Source of the DNA: Dyella amyloliquefaciens
GTDB lineage: Bacteria; Pseudomonadota; Gammaproteobacteria; Xanthomonadales; Rhodanobacteraceae
Assembly: GCF_004296575.1 (NCBI RefSeq)
Contig: NZ_SAYT01000001.1
Span: forward strand, 426,905-490,904
DNA length: 64,000 nucleotides
Reading direction: 5' to 3'
The notes beneath the pieces are model-generated. The model was not told the origin of the DNA, searched no databases, and saw nothing but the letters and a program-made list of their open reading frames with translations. The position numbers were made by a program, and so were the translations under genes. Shown here one piece after another: positions 52,638 through 61,882 of this stretch. The first letter of the stretch is position 1. Every line of letters starts with the position of its first letter.

Positions 52638-54109
52638 CCACGCAGCTGCCGCTGGTGATCGTCGGTGGCGGTGCCGCTGGCCTCGCAGCGGCGCTGGCGG
52701 CGGCGCCCATGCCGGTGCTGCTGCTGTCCCGTTCGGAGGGCGGCAACGGTACTGCCAGTGCCTTGGCGCAAGGTGGCATCGCAGCCGCCCTGGACAAGAG
52801 TGATAGCGCAGCGGGCCATATCGAAGACACCCTGGTCGCTGGCGCGCGACACAACAACGCCGGAATCGTGCGCTGGCTGTGCGCGCAGGCTCCGACCGCA
52901 ATCGACTGGCTGGCAGAGATGGGCGCCTTGTTCGATCAGGACGAGAGCGGTCATCTGCAGCTCGGTCGCGAGGGCGGTCATCGTGCTGCGCGCATCGTGC
53001 ATGCCGGTGGTGACGCCACCGGCGCGGAGATCATCCGCGCCATGCGCAAGCGGGTGCTCGATGACACGCGCATAGAGCGCCGGGAAGGCCTTGTCGTAGA
53101 TGCACTCCTGCTGCGCGGTGGACGCGTGTGCGGTGTGCGCACGCGCGACACCGTGGGCAACGTCGAGCTGATCGAGGCGTCCTTCGTGGTCCTTGCCACC
53201 GGCGGCATCGGCGCGGCTTTTGCCCGGACCAGCAACCCGCCCACGGCCGATGGCAGCGGGCTCGCGCTCGGCATGTGCGCCGGGGCAGCCGTGCGCGACC
53301 TGGAGTTCGTGCAGTTCCATCCCACGGCACTCGATGTCCCGGGAGGGCATTGCCTTCCCCTCATCACCGAAGCGCTGCGTGGCGCGGGAGCAAGGCTGAT
53401 CGATGCATCGGGCGCGCCCTTGATGCAGGGCGTTCACGTCCTGGGCGACCTTGCCCCGCGGGATGTGGTGGCGCGGCGCGTATGGCAGTCGCAGCAGGAA
53501 GGTGGTGGTGTCTTGCTCGATACCAGTGCAGTGACGGGAGACTGGGAGCAGCGATTCCCTACTGTGCTGGCTGCGTGCCTGGGGCAGGGTATCGATCCCC
53601 GGTGCGATCCCATTCCGGTGACGCCCGCGGCGCACTTCCATATGGGCGGCCTCTGCACCGACCTCGATGGCAGCACGACCATCCCGGGCCTCTATGCCGT
53701 GGGCGAAGTCGCCTGCAACGGCGCGCATGGCGCGAACCGGCTCGCCAGCAATTCATTGCTGGAAGCTGTCCTGTGCGGACAGCGACTGGGCCGGCGCCTC
53801 GTACGGCTGCCGCAGGCGCAGCCGAGAGGCGCATTCGTATGGCGAAAGCCTGGTCGCAGCTTGGCGGAAGCAGCCCGACGCGAGTTGCGGGATTTGTTGT
53901 GGGAGGCCGCAGGGCCGGTCCGGGATGAGGCTACGCTCTGCACCGCTTTGCGGCGCTGCATCGAGCTGGCCGAAAGCGGCTGGCAGGCACGACTGGCGCA
54001 GGCATTGCTGAGGGCGGCTAGAGGGCGGCGCGAGAGTCTCGGTGCGCACTATCGAAGCGATGAGGCGAACGCGCGTGCGCAGGAAGTGGCTGGCGCGCAG
54101 TCCGGCTAG
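52634..54109 (+). CDS. nadB: L-aspartate oxidase
   Basis: NadB oxidises aspartate to iminoaspartate, the substrate of NadA. The 491-aa flavoprotein has the FAD-binding GGGAAGLAAALAA near the N-terminus and the family's SALAQGGIAAAL, FVQFHPTALDVPGG and AAHFHMGGLCTDLDGSTTI. Near the substrate site is NGAHGANRLASNSLLE. The normal E. coli enzyme is about 540 aa; this one has a shorter helical C-terminus. It is coupled to nadA (4-nt overlap). A strong terminator follows. Confidence 0.95.
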   Translation: MTTQLPLVIVGGGAAGLAAALAAAPMPVLLLSRSEGGNGTASALAQGGIAAALDKSDSAAGHIEDTLVAGARHNNAGIVRWLCAQAPTAIDWLAEMGALFDQDESGHLQLGREGGHRAARIVHAGGDATGAEIIRAMRKRVLDDTRIERREGLVVDALLLRGGRVCGVRTRDTVGNVELIEASFVVLATGGIGAAFARTSNPPTADGSGLALGMCAGAAVRDLEFVQFHPTALDVPGGHCLPLITEALRGAGARLIDASGAPLMQGVHVLGDLAPRDVVARRVWQSQQEGGGVLLDTSAVTGDWEQRFPTVLAACLGQGIDPRCDPIPVTPAAHFHMGGLCTDLDGSTTIPGLYAVGEVACNGAHGANRLASNSLLEAVLCGQRLGRRLVRLPQAQPRGAFVWRKPGRSLAEAARRELRDLLWEAAGPVRDEATLCTALRRCIELAESGWQARLAQALLRAARGRRESLGAHYRSDEANARAQEVAGAQSG

Positions 54110-54137
54110 CACCTTTTTCCGGCATCTGCGTGAAACA

Positions 54138-54165
54138 AAACCCCGCACCATGGCGGGGTTTGTTT
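54138..54165. terminator. Bidirectional Rho-independent terminator between nadB and gshA
   Basis: AAACCCCGC (54138-54146) and GCGGGGTTT (54153-54161) form a 9-bp stem with a 6-nt loop. It is followed on the plus strand by TGTTTTG, and on the minus strand by TTTTGTTTC. It therefore has a T-rich tail in both directions, suited to the convergent nadB and gshA. Confidence 0.75.
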
Positions 54166-54188
54166 TGCTGCGCGATGCGCCGGTACGG

Positions 54189-55556
54189 TCAATAGGCGAA
54201 TTCGCGGAACACTGGATCGACGTTGCCGTTCCACGGGCCGTGGAACAGCTCCAGCTTGCGTTCGGCGGGCGTCTGGTTGGCTTCGACGATTTCGATCAGG
54301 GGTTCCAGGAAAATGCTTTCGTCGGAGCCGGTACGGTTGAGTCGTGCGCGACGCTTCAGGCCATGGGCAGAGATCTTCAGCACCTCCCGGGCCAGTTCGC
54401 GCACGCTGTGGCCGCGGAACGGAAGCTTCAGCGCCTGGCGCGGTACGCCATCACGCAAGGCCTGGCGTTCGGCGTGCGAGAAATCCTTCACCAGATCCCA
54501 CGCGGCGCTCAACGCATCGTCGTCATAGAGCAGGCCCACCCATAGCGCGGGCAGCGCGCACAGGCGATTCCACGGGCCGCCGTCGGCGCCGCGCATTTCC
54601 AGGTACTGCTTGAGGCGCACTTCCGGGAAAGCGGTGGTGAGGTGGTCGGCCCAGTCCTTCATGGTGGCGCGCACGCCCGGCAGGGCGGGCAGGTCGCCGG
54701 CCATGAAGCGCTTGAAGTCCTGGCCCGAGAGGTCGGTGTAGGTGCCGTTCTGGTAGCTGAAGTACATCGGCACGTCGAGCATGTAGTCGACGTAGCGTTC
54801 GTAGCCGAAGCTGTCCTCGAAGACGAAATCAAGCATGCCGGTGCGGTCGGGATCGGTGTCCTCCCACACGTGCGAGCGGTACGACAGGTAGCCGTTTGGA
54901 CGGCCATCCGTGAAGGGCGAGTCGGCAAACAGTGCGGTGGCGATCGGCTGCAGCGCGAGGCTGGTGCGGAACTTGCGCACCATGTCCGCCTCGCTGTCGA
55001 AGTCCAGGTTCACCTGCACCGTGCAGGTGCGCGTCATCATGTCCAGGCCGAGGTTGCCGACCTTGGGCATGTACTCGCGCATGATCTTGTAGCGGCCCTT
55101 GGGCATCCACGGCATCTCCTCGCGGCGCCATTTGGGCTGGAAGCCCATGCCGAGGAAGCCGATGCCAAGGTCGTCCGCGATCGAACGTACCTCGGTCAGG
55201 TGCGAGTTCACCTCGCCACAGGTCTGGTGGATCGTTTCCAACGGTGCGCCGGAAAGCTCCAGCTGGCCGGCCGGTTCGAGCGTGATGGAGGCCATGTCGC
55301 GCGACAGCGCCACCGGGTTGTCGCCTTCGCGGGCGACATCCCAGCCGTAGCGCTGGGCCAGGGTTTCCAGCAGCACGCGGATGCCGCGATCGCCGTCGAA
55401 CGTGGGGGGGCGCAGGGTGTCGGTGAGGAACCCGAACTTCTCGTGTTCGGTGCCGATGCGCCAGGCATCGCGCGGCTTCTCGCCGGCTGCAAGGTAATCG
55501 ATGAGCTGCTGGCGGCTGCCGATCGGCGTGCTCTTGACGGCACTGGGTATGGACAC
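54189..55556 (-). CDS. gshA: Glutamate-cysteine ligase (plant/proteobacterial GCS2 type)
   Basis: It makes gamma-glutamylcysteine, the first step of glutathione synthesis. The 455-aa protein belongs to the type found in alpha- and some gammaproteobacteria and plants, not the E. coli GshA type. Motifs are [25 protein letters not shown] ([14 protein letters not shown]), the [13 protein letters not shown] region and [21 protein letters not shown]. No signal or fusion is present. It converges on nadB and its start is 60 bp before the sensor-kinase stop on the same strand. Confidence 0.93.
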   Translation of the reverse strand: MSIPSAVKSTPIGSRQQLIDYLAAGEKPRDAWRIGTEHEKFGFLTDTLRPPTFDGDRGIRVLLETLAQRYGWDVAREGDNPVALSRDMASITLEPAGQLELSGAPLETIHQTCGEVNSHLTEVRSIADDLGIGFLGMGFQPKWRREEMPWMPKGRYKIMREYMPKVGNLGLDMMTRTCTVQVNLDFDSEADMVRKFRTSLALQPIATALFADSPFTDGRPNGYLSYRSHVWEDTDPDRTGMLDFVFEDSFGYERYVDYMLDVPMYFSYQNGTYTDLSGQDFKRFMAGDLPALPGVRATMKDWADHLTTAFPEVRLKQYLEMRGADGGPWNRLCALPALWVGLLYDDDALSAAWDLVKDFSHAERQALRDGVPRQALKLPFRGHSVRELAREVLKISAHGLKRRARLNRTGSDESIFLEPLIEIVEANQTPAERKLELFHGPWNGNVDPVFREFAY

Positions 55557-55636
55557 GGGGGACTCCTGTCAAAGGCTGTCCCCACTTTGGGGGTGGATCG
55601 GCGAAATTCAAAGTGCCTGCCCGTGGCAGGCGGGTT

Positions 55637-57016
55637 TCACGCCATCGGCGGGAAATCGATCCGCATGCGGGTGCCTCGGCCGGTACTGCCGTCCAGGATG
55701 CTCAACTGGGCGTTATGGACGCGCGCCACCTCGTCCACGATGGCCAGGCCCAGGCCGCAGCCGTCGGTCTGGTTGCCGCTGCCACGATAGAAGCGCTCGC
55801 GGACCTTCTCGCGCTCTTCCGGCGCAATGCCGCTGCCGCTGTCGTCGACCTCGAGGTACGGGTGTCCCTGTTCCATGCCGCAGCGGATCGTGATGTTGCC
55901 GCCCGCCGGGGTATGCCGGATGGCGTTGTCCATCAGGTTGCCGAGCAATTCGTGCAGCAGCCAGTACACGCCATTGACCTGCGCCGGGTGGCTGTCCGCA
56001 CCCAGGTCGATGCCATGGGCGATGGCGCGATCGAGCGAACCGTCGATCACCTCGCCGATCAGCTTGGGCAGCTCGATCACGGCGAAATGGCTGGAGCGAT
56101 GCGCCGATGGTTCCGCGCGGGCGAGGGTCAGCAACTGGTTGGCGGTATGGGCCAGCCGGTCGACGCCGCCGTGCAGCAGCGCGATGCGCTCCTGCAGGGG
56201 GCCGCCGGACGTCTCGCGGGCCAGCACTTCGAGTTGCGCCTTCAGTCCGGTCAGCGGCGTGCGTAGCTGATGGGCGGCGTTGGCCATGAAGTGCTGTTGC
56301 GAAAGCACCGAGTCGCGAACACGGCCGAGCAGGTTGTTGAGCGATTCCACCAGCGGCAACACTTCGGATGGCACGTGCTGGGTGGGAAGCCGGGTGAGCG
56401 CCTGCGATGGGCGGCGCGCGAGCTGCTGGCTCAGCCGTTGCAGCGGGCGCAGCGCGATGCGAATGCCGATTAGCGCAATGACCAGCACCGCCACCATCTG
56501 CACGGTGTCGTTGATGAGAAAGGCCACGTCCAGGCGATGCACCGCGCGATCACGCCGCGCAGGCGTTTCCGCCACGGTGACGATCAGCGATTCACCGGTC
56601 TCGCTGGTGCGGTAGCTGGCGAGGCGGAAGGTATCGCCGCGATAGGTGACGTTGGTATAGCTGAAGCCGTCATCGGACTGGCTGTCCGGCGCCAGCGGCA
56701 GATCCGGGGTGCCGGCGACGGTGACGCCGCTGGGCAGGCTGACGCGATAGAAGAAGTGTTCGTCCGACATCGCGCGCAGCGGCGGCGGCGGATGCTGCGG
56801 CAGTGCCACTTCCGGCACGCCGTCGATGCCCGGGCGGATGCGCGCCACGATGGCCAGCGCCGAGCGCGACAGGGAATGATCGAACGCGCTATGGATCGGA
56901 CTGACGATGACGTGATGATCGACCGCCACGCCCGCCACCAGCAGCAGGAACAGCGGGACCAGCAGATAGCTCAGCAACCTTCCGTGGACGCTGGTGGGGC
57001 GCCGGCTCTCAGCCAT
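55637..57016 (-). CDS. Sensor histidine kinase
   Basis: A 459-aa membrane sensor kinase. Two helices (about 13-33 and 168-188) enclose a periplasmic domain of about 130 residues (TctE-like/2CSK-N type), then HAMP-like linker, dimerisation H-box with His249 (NAAHQLRTPLTGLK), N-box NLMDNAIRHTP and G-boxes DSGSGIAPEERE and GCGLGLAIV. It is the partner of the adjacent regulator (8-bp overlap). The signal is unknown; tricarboxylate sensing by TctE relatives is a guess only. Confidence 0.9.
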   Translation of the reverse strand: MAESRRPTSVHGRLLSYLLVPLFLLLVAGVAVDHHVIVSPIHSAFDHSLSRSALAIVARIRPGIDGVPEVALPQHPPPPLRAMSDEHFFYRVSLPSGVTVAGTPDLPLAPDSQSDDGFSYTNVTYRGDTFRLASYRTSETGESLIVTVAETPARRDRAVHRLDVAFLINDTVQMVAVLVIALIGIRIALRPLQRLSQQLARRPSQALTRLPTQHVPSEVLPLVESLNNLLGRVRDSVLSQQHFMANAAHQLRTPLTGLKAQLEVLARETSGGPLQERIALLHGGVDRLAHTANQLLTLARAEPSAHRSSHFAVIELPKLIGEVIDGSLDRAIAHGIDLGADSHPAQVNGVYWLLHELLGNLMDNAIRHTPAGGNITIRCGMEQGHPYLEVDDSGSGIAPEEREKVRERFYRGSGNQTDGCGLGLAIVDEVARVHNAQLSILDGSTGRGTRMRIDFPPMA

Positions 57017-57674
57017 CTTCGAGGCGATAGCCCAGTCCGCGGATGCCGCGCACGGTGGCTGCGCTGCCCAGCTTGCTGCGCAGGCGCGAGACGTGCACTT
57101 CGATCGCGTTGCCCGAGATGTCCTCGCTCCATCCGGTGATGGCCTGGGTGAGGCGCTCCTTGCTCACCACGCGACCGCTGTGGTGGGCCAGGCACTCGAG
57201 GATCGACCACTCGCGGCGGGTCAGCTCCAGCACTTCGCCCTTTTCATTGAGCGCACGGCGGCCGGCCAGGTCGATGCGGAGGCCACCGATGACGATCTCG
57301 TTGGCCGCGGCAGCCGTGGCGCGACGGATCAGGGCACGGCAACGCGCGGCCAGTTCGGGCAGCGCGAAGGGCTTGACCAGGTAGTCGTCGGCGCCGAGGT
57401 CGAGCGCATTGATGCGGTCGTCCAGGCCGTCGCGTGCAGTGACGATCAACAGCGGCAGGGAACTGCCGCTACGGCGCAGCTTGCGCACCAGGGACAGGCC
57501 GTCCTCGCCGGGCAGGCCCAGGTCGACGATGGCCAGGTCGTAATGCGAGTCGGCCAGGCGGGCCGCCACCGACTCGGCGTCGGGCACCGCGTCCACCACA
57601 TAGCCGGAGCCCACCAGGCCGCGGTTGATGGCATCGGATACCAGGGAATCGTCTTCGACCAGCAGGATACGCAT
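57009..57674 (-). CDS. OmpR/PhoB-type response regulator
   Basis: A 221-aa two-domain regulator. The receiver domain has the acidic pair Asp8-Asp9 (LLVEDDSLVSD), the phosphorylated Asp51 (AIVDLGLPGEDGL), the switch Thr and Lys in LVKPF, and then a winged-helix DNA-binding domain (ELTRREWSILECLAHHSG and GNAIEVHVSRLRSKLG). The start ATG 57674 begins MRILLVEDD. The stop overlaps the kinase start by 8 nt, so the pair is coupled. Targets are not apparent. Confidence 0.92.
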   Translation of the reverse strand: MRILLVEDDSLVSDAINRGLVGSGYVVDAVPDAESVAARLADSHYDLAIVDLGLPGEDGLSLVRKLRRSGSSLPLLIVTARDGLDDRINALDLGADDYLVKPFALPELAARCRALIRRATAAAANEIVIGGLRIDLAGRRALNEKGEVLELTRREWSILECLAHHSGRVVSKERLTQAITGWSEDISGNAIEVHVSRLRSKLGSAATVRGIRGLGYRLEDG

Positions 57675-57777
57675 ACGGGCACACGGGCGGATGAGTGCGC
57701 ACATGCTAACAGGCGAGCCTTCCGGCCGCCTTAGGGGGTGAAGCATCCGTCGGATTACCAAAGTGTCACTTGACCCG

Positions 57778-57806
57778 AAAAAAAGGGCGGCGAATCCCTC
57801 GCCGCC
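57778..57806 (-). terminator. Rho-independent terminator of the large TonB receptor
   Basis: On the minus strand GGCGGCGA (57806-57799) and TCGCCGCC (57793-57786) form an 8-bp stem with a 5-nt loop, followed by CC and seven T residues (57784-57778). It lies about 160 bp after the receptor stop. A second palindrome, ACTCCCCC with GGGGGAGT (57890-57912), lies between them without a T-run. Confidence 0.8.
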
Positions 57807-57964
57807 TGGTATGCCGGGAGCTGGCGCTAGCCAGGATCGATAACGGGAGGGTTAATGCGAGCCGTACTCCCGGGTAGCGTTACCTGAAGACTCCCCCGGG
57901 ATGCGGGGGAGTGTTGATTGATAAGGAGTGGTCCTTCAGCTCCCTGTTGCGGGGAACGATGGCG

Positions 57965-60900
57965 TCAGAAGTCGTAGCTGACGCCGAATTGCACGTAGCG
58001 CGGGGTGGTGTAGTACAGCGGCACCTTGAACAGCGGGGACGCCTGGCCCGCACCCGACTCGGACGTGCCGTACAGCTCGGTGGCGCGCTGCTGGTCGAAC
58101 AGGTTGTAGACCTGCACCGTGAAGGCGAGCTTGTGCTGAGCCCAATCCGGACGGTATTCGGCGTTCAGGCTGACCAGCTCCGTCCACGGCGTGCGGCCGG
58201 TGGAACCCGGGGCCGCCGGCGTGCCGTTGGGGCCACAGAAGTGGTACGAAGCCTGATAGTTATAGGGATCAGATTGCTCCGTTCCGAAGTAACCCAGGCA
58301 GACGATCGGCGTGCCGGACAGGATCTGCACATTGGCGCCCACCAGCCACTCCGGAGTCACCTGGTAGTAGCCATACGCCTTGATCTGGTGGCGGCGATCG
58401 TTGGCCTGGTCACCATTGGCGTAGGTCATCACGCCCTTGTTGTCCCAGTCCTCGGTTTGCGACACGTCTTCCTGGCCGATGTCCGAACGCACCGAGCCTT
58501 CGGTGTTGCCGTAGCTGTGCGACCACGTGTACATGATCTTGGCGTACCACTTGCCGTCGAACGGATGCTCGAGGTAAGTGTCCAGAGCCACGTACTTGCG
58601 CAGCAGCGAAGGCATGCCCAATGCCGACCACGGCACCACCATGGTGCCGTAGCCACCGGTGGTCAGCGGCACATTGATGTCGGCAGTGCGACCCGGGTTC
58701 ATGATGTAACAGCCGGAGCCTTCTGCAGCGCCTTCATCGAAGCCTTGCGAGGCACCGACTGCGCCAAACGTCGGGTAGTCGCAGACGTCGTCAAGGTCGT
58801 TGCGCAGCACGCGGTACGTGCCTTTGGCGCCTGCGGTCCACTTCTCGCCGAACATCTCGAACGCCTTGTCCACGCCGGCGATGTACTCGTCCTGGTACTC
58901 GGCCTTCACGTTGCTGCTGGTGACTGTCTTCGGATCGGGCGGCTGGCCGTATTCCTTGTCGGCCGAAACGCCGGGATAGACATCCTGCGGAATCTGCGTG
59001 AGGCCCGTGGGCGCACCGGTGGCGGGATCGATGCCGGTATAAGTGAAGTACTGGCGGGTATAGATGCTGCCCGCCGCGCCGCGGATGGCCACGTTGGTGG
59101 GCTCGTCGAGGTAATAGCGGCCCGCGTTGCCATAGACCTTGAGCGAGGAGTCGCCATAGACGTCCCAGCTGGCACCCAGGCGCGGTGCCCAGTTGGGCTT
59201 GCCGAGGCGGATGTAGGGCACGCTGTCCGGGTTGTAGTTGGTGAACTGGTCGTTGCGCAGACCCAGCGAAAGCAGCACGCGATCGGTGACCTGCCACTGG
59301 TCCTCAATGAACTGCGCACGCTGCTTCACGTGTACGACCGCGGCGCCTGTGGTGTAGATGTACTTGTCCACGTAGTAACCATTGCCACCCGGAGCACCGA
59401 CGCCGGCGCCGGCAGCCGTGCTGATGGGAAGGGTCGGATCGCCTTGGCCGTACTCCCACGAATAGCCCGGACCCGGCTCGATATTGCCGATGTCGTACGA
59501 CGACACATTGAGGTTGTCGATGCCGGCGGTGATCGAGTGGCTGCCGATCTTGTAGTTGATGTCGAGACGATAGTTGGTCGTGTGGTCGTGTGCGTCGGGG
59601 TTCGCGACCGAGCCGGAGGTCTGCGGGCCCACGATGGGTACGCCGCCGTTGTAGTCCGGGTTCTGGTACTGCGAGTCGAGGATGCGCGACGCATCGCTGC
59701 CACTGGCGTTGCTGTAGCTGATCTGGTGCATCTTGCCGTACAGCGCATCGACGGTGAGGCTGTCGGTGATATAGCCGGTGTACTTGGCGATCCACACATC
59801 GGCGCCGTTCTTGGTTTCCGTGTCCGGACCGAGGTAGGAGCCCCAGCTGCCCTTGCTGTTGCCCGTACCGTAGTTGTAAGCGTAGGTGTTGCCGCTGTAC
59901 TCGGTCTTGTTGGATGCGCCGGTCAACTCGAGGATGTTGTTGTCGGTGATGTTCCAGTCGATCTTGCCGTACCACTTCGGGTCGGAGTACGAGTAGGTCT
60001 TGGCCGTGCCGTTGGCCACCGTGCCCACGTTGATGCCGTTTTGCTGCTGATAGCCTTCGACCGCGCCGAACACGTACAGCTTGTCCTTGATCAGCGGGCC
60101 ACCGAAATAGGCGTCGTACGTGTAGGTGGACTGGTTGTTGTTGTCCTGGCGATAGCGATACAGCTGCCCGTTGGTCAGGTAGTAGTTGTCGGGGTTGCTC
60201 TGCGCCCAGCTCGGCTGGAGCAGCACCTGCCCGCCGAAATGCCAGTCATTGGTGCCGCGCTTGCCGACCTGGTTGATCACGCCGCCGTCGGAACGGCCGT
60301 ACGCCGCGCCGTAGCCGCCGGTGAGCACCTGCTCCTGGTCCACCGCGCCGTAAGGCAGGGTGAGGCCGCCGAAGTTGTGCAACGGATCGCTGGTGTTGAA
60401 ACCGTTGATGTAATACGCGTTCTCGGCAATGGATGAGCCGCCGAACGTATTGAGCGTCTGGCCGGTGGAGCTGGTGAAGTAGCCGCTGCCCGTGTTGACG
60501 CCTGGAGCGAGCGTGGCGATGGCTTCAGCGGTGCGCTGCAAGGGCAGCTTGGCCAGCTGTTCGGAGGTGATCACCGTGCGCGAGTCGACCTGGCTGACGT
60601 CGATGGCCGGCAACGCGTTGGCCATCACGGTGACGGCGCCAAGGCTCTTGGCGTCCTCGGACGCGGCAGCCGCGAACGACACCTGCGTACCCGCGCCCAC
60701 CACCAGTGTGATGTTCGTGCGCGTGTCGACGACGGCACCATCCTTCTTCAGGCTCACCTTGTAGGTGCCCAGCGGCAGGCTTCCGGCCGAGTAACGGCCG
60801 TTCGCATCGACCGGCACCTCGCGGTTCACGCCGCTGTCGCTCTGGATCAGCACCGTCTCGTTCGCTGCGGTCGGTGCGGAGCCGAAGATCGAGCCGGTCG

Positions 60901-61015
60901 AGCTCTGCGCGAAGACCGGACTCGCCAGGGCGACGCCGGCGGTCACCGCCAGTGCGAGCGCCGTGCGGCGCAGCGCCTGCCGGCGATTCATGGGTACAAA
61001 TCTATGGTTGGACAT
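57965..61015 (-). CDS. Oar-like TonB-dependent receptor
   Basis: A 1016-aa outer-membrane receptor with a long signal peptide (RRQALRRTALALAVTAGVALASPVFAQ). A carboxypeptidase-regulatory-like (Oar) beta domain follows at about 38-118 (GRYSAGSLPLGTYKVSL), then a plug (AVTVMANALPAIDVSQVDSRTVI to NAYYINGFNTSDPL) and a large barrel. The C-terminus is VQFGVSYDF, giving the barrel-ending aromatic. Such receptors are abundant in Xanthomonadales and often take up peptides or sugars or act with secreted proteases; the ligand is unknown. Preceded by a small ORF with terminator (61127-61262), and followed by a terminator. Confidence 0.88.
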   Translation of the reverse strand: MSNHRFVPMNRRQALRRTALALAVTAGVALASPVFAQSSTGSIFGSAPTAANETVLIQSDSGVNREVPVDANGRYSAGSLPLGTYKVSLKKDGAVVDTRTNITLVVGAGTQVSFAAAASEDAKSLGAVTVMANALPAIDVSQVDSRTVITSEQLAKLPLQRTAEAIATLAPGVNTGSGYFTSSTGQTLNTFGGSSIAENAYYINGFNTSDPLHNFGGLTLPYGAVDQEQVLTGGYGAAYGRSDGGVINQVGKRGTNDWHFGGQVLLQPSWAQSNPDNYYLTNGQLYRYRQDNNNQSTYTYDAYFGGPLIKDKLYVFGAVEGYQQQNGINVGTVANGTAKTYSYSDPKWYGKIDWNITDNNILELTGASNKTEYSGNTYAYNYGTGNSKGSWGSYLGPDTETKNGADVWIAKYTGYITDSLTVDALYGKMHQISYSNASGSDASRILDSQYQNPDYNGGVPIVGPQTSGSVANPDAHDHTTNYRLDINYKIGSHSITAGIDNLNVSSYDIGNIEPGPGYSWEYGQGDPTLPISTAAGAGVGAPGGNGYYVDKYIYTTGAAVVHVKQRAQFIEDQWQVTDRVLLSLGLRNDQFTNYNPDSVPYIRLGKPNWAPRLGASWDVYGDSSLKVYGNAGRYYLDEPTNVAIRGAAGSIYTRQYFTYTGIDPATGAPTGLTQIPQDVYPGVSADKEYGQPPDPKTVTSSNVKAEYQDEYIAGVDKAFEMFGEKWTAGAKGTYRVLRNDLDDVCDYPTFGAVGASQGFDEGAAEGSGCYIMNPGRTADINVPLTTGGYGTMVVPWSALGMPSLLRKYVALDTYLEHPFDGKWYAKIMYTWSHSYGNTEGSVRSDIGQEDVSQTEDWDNKGVMTYANGDQANDRRHQIKAYGYYQVTPEWLVGANVQILSGTPIVCLGYFGTEQSDPYNYQASYHFCGPNGTPAAPGSTGRTPWTELVSLNAEYRPDWAQHKLAFTVQVYNLFDQQRATELYGTSESGAGQASPLFKVPLYYTTPRYVQFGVSYDF

Positions 61016-61126
61016 GCTTTCCCCTTAACCAGGTGGTACGACTCAATGCGGGCTGGTCCGGTCGCGCGGGTGCACGCCACCGCAACCCGTGGCATGCACG
61101 GATTGGCTGACTGGCCCTTTCTCCCC

Positions 61127-61153
61127 AAAAAGACGCCCAGCCGACGGCTGGCG
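61127..61153 (-). terminator. Rho-independent terminator between the 31-codon ORF and the TonB receptor
   Basis: On the minus strand CGCCAGCCG...CGGCTGGGCG (61153-61134) forms a 9-bp stem with one bulged G and a tight loop. It is followed by TCTTTTT (T-run 61131-61127). It lies 13 bp after the stop of the 31-codon ORF and about 110 bp before the receptor start, so it could end an independent small transcript or attenuate the receptor mRNA. Confidence 0.65.
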
Positions 61154-61166
61154 CCTGACGGAATGA

Positions 61167-61262
61167 CTACGTAGTGGTTTCGCTGGCGATGCTCAGCGCG
61201 TTGGTGATCGCCGAGGCGATCCCGAGGTGACACGAGATGGGTAGATCACGATTCCACGGCAT
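61167..61262 (-). CDS. 31-codon ORF, candidate leader peptide or small protein
   Basis: An ATG (61262) with AAGGTG about seven bases upstream opens MPWNRDLPISCHLGIASAIT..., ending SIASETTT before TAG. It has a polar N-terminus with Trp3 and a central small-residue helix (LGIASAITNALSIA). I do not recognise it as PqqA, a lasso peptide or another known precursor, and no biosynthetic enzymes flank it. The terminator directly behind and the TonB receptor 150 bp downstream on the same strand give it the layout of an attenuation leader or a stand-alone small gene. It may also be a chance frame. Confidence 0.4.
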   Translation of the reverse strand: MPWNRDLPISCHLGIASAITNALSIASETTT

Positions 61263-61827
61263 GACACACACCTTTTCCGAGAGGCCCGGAGCGACGTCGC
61301 GTTCCGGAGCCACCAAGCAAGCGCGATTTTCCGGACAAGCGAGCCCGTGCCATTTCGTTTGCGAAATAGCTGAATTCACTCGAAAAAATGGCACTCCCCG
61401 CACCGCCGCCGGATCGTCTTGTGAGGGTTACCCGGTGAGGCGCGGACAGACCTTACGCATAACTGACGGAGCTCACAATGGCCTTGATGCCTTGGCAGGT
61501 ATCGCAGAAAAATGCCGATAAAAGCGCGCCCGTCGCGCGGCTCCGGTTCGGTAATTGAGCAATAAATTACGTATTTCGCCGCCCGTGACGGTAAAACCGC
61601 GAAACCATGCGATTTTTCCAAACCTTGGCGCGTTAACGTGCGGATCACGTCCAGACGATTCGTGATTTCTCACTGCAAAAAAATCACATACCTAAACGGT
61701 TGCTGAATTTTCCCGGCGCCGGCAGCGGGCCATGTCGAGGTAGGGCTGCGTGCCCGGGACGAGCGGTTCGTGCGTGTTGTCGCTGGCCAGCGGGCCGTTT
61801 GTGTTCAATGCGACGTTGACGCAAAGA
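61263..61827. other. Gene-free A+T-richer stretch upstream of the small ORF
   Basis: No gene is supported in these 565 bases. Notable contents are a 16-bp palindrome ATTTCGTTTGCGAAAT (61352-61367), an inverted GCTCCGGAACGC-type repeat near 61285-61315, and unusual A/T-runs (AAAAAAATCACATACC near 61677-61692). The stretch probably holds the promoter(s) of the minus-strand small ORF/TonB receptor unit. Confidence 0.45.
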
Positions 61828-61857
61828 AAAAGGCGCCCACCGAAGTGGGCGCCTTTT
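61828..61857 (-). terminator. Rho-independent terminator of the glutaredoxin fusion gene
   Basis: AAAAGGCGCCCAC (61828-61840) and GTGGGCGCCTTTT (61845-61857) are perfect 13-bp complements around CGAA. On the minus strand, the direction of the gene ending at 61883, the stem runs into TTTTTCTTTG. A textbook intrinsic terminator 26 bp after the stop. Confidence 0.85.
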
Positions 61858-61882
61858 CAATCAGCGCGACCAGCAAGCGTTA

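Noticed and set aside
57911..60436. 841-codon open frame antisense to the Oar-like TonB receptor
   Set aside because: Low-complexity Val/Ala/Arg/Gly translation without a domain; the receptor on the minus strand is complete with signal peptide, plug and barrel terminus.
61167..61262. PqqA or lasso-peptide precursor
   Set aside because: PqqA needs a Glu-x3-Tyr motif and adjacent pqqB-E; lasso precursors need a protease and cyclase nearby. None is present.
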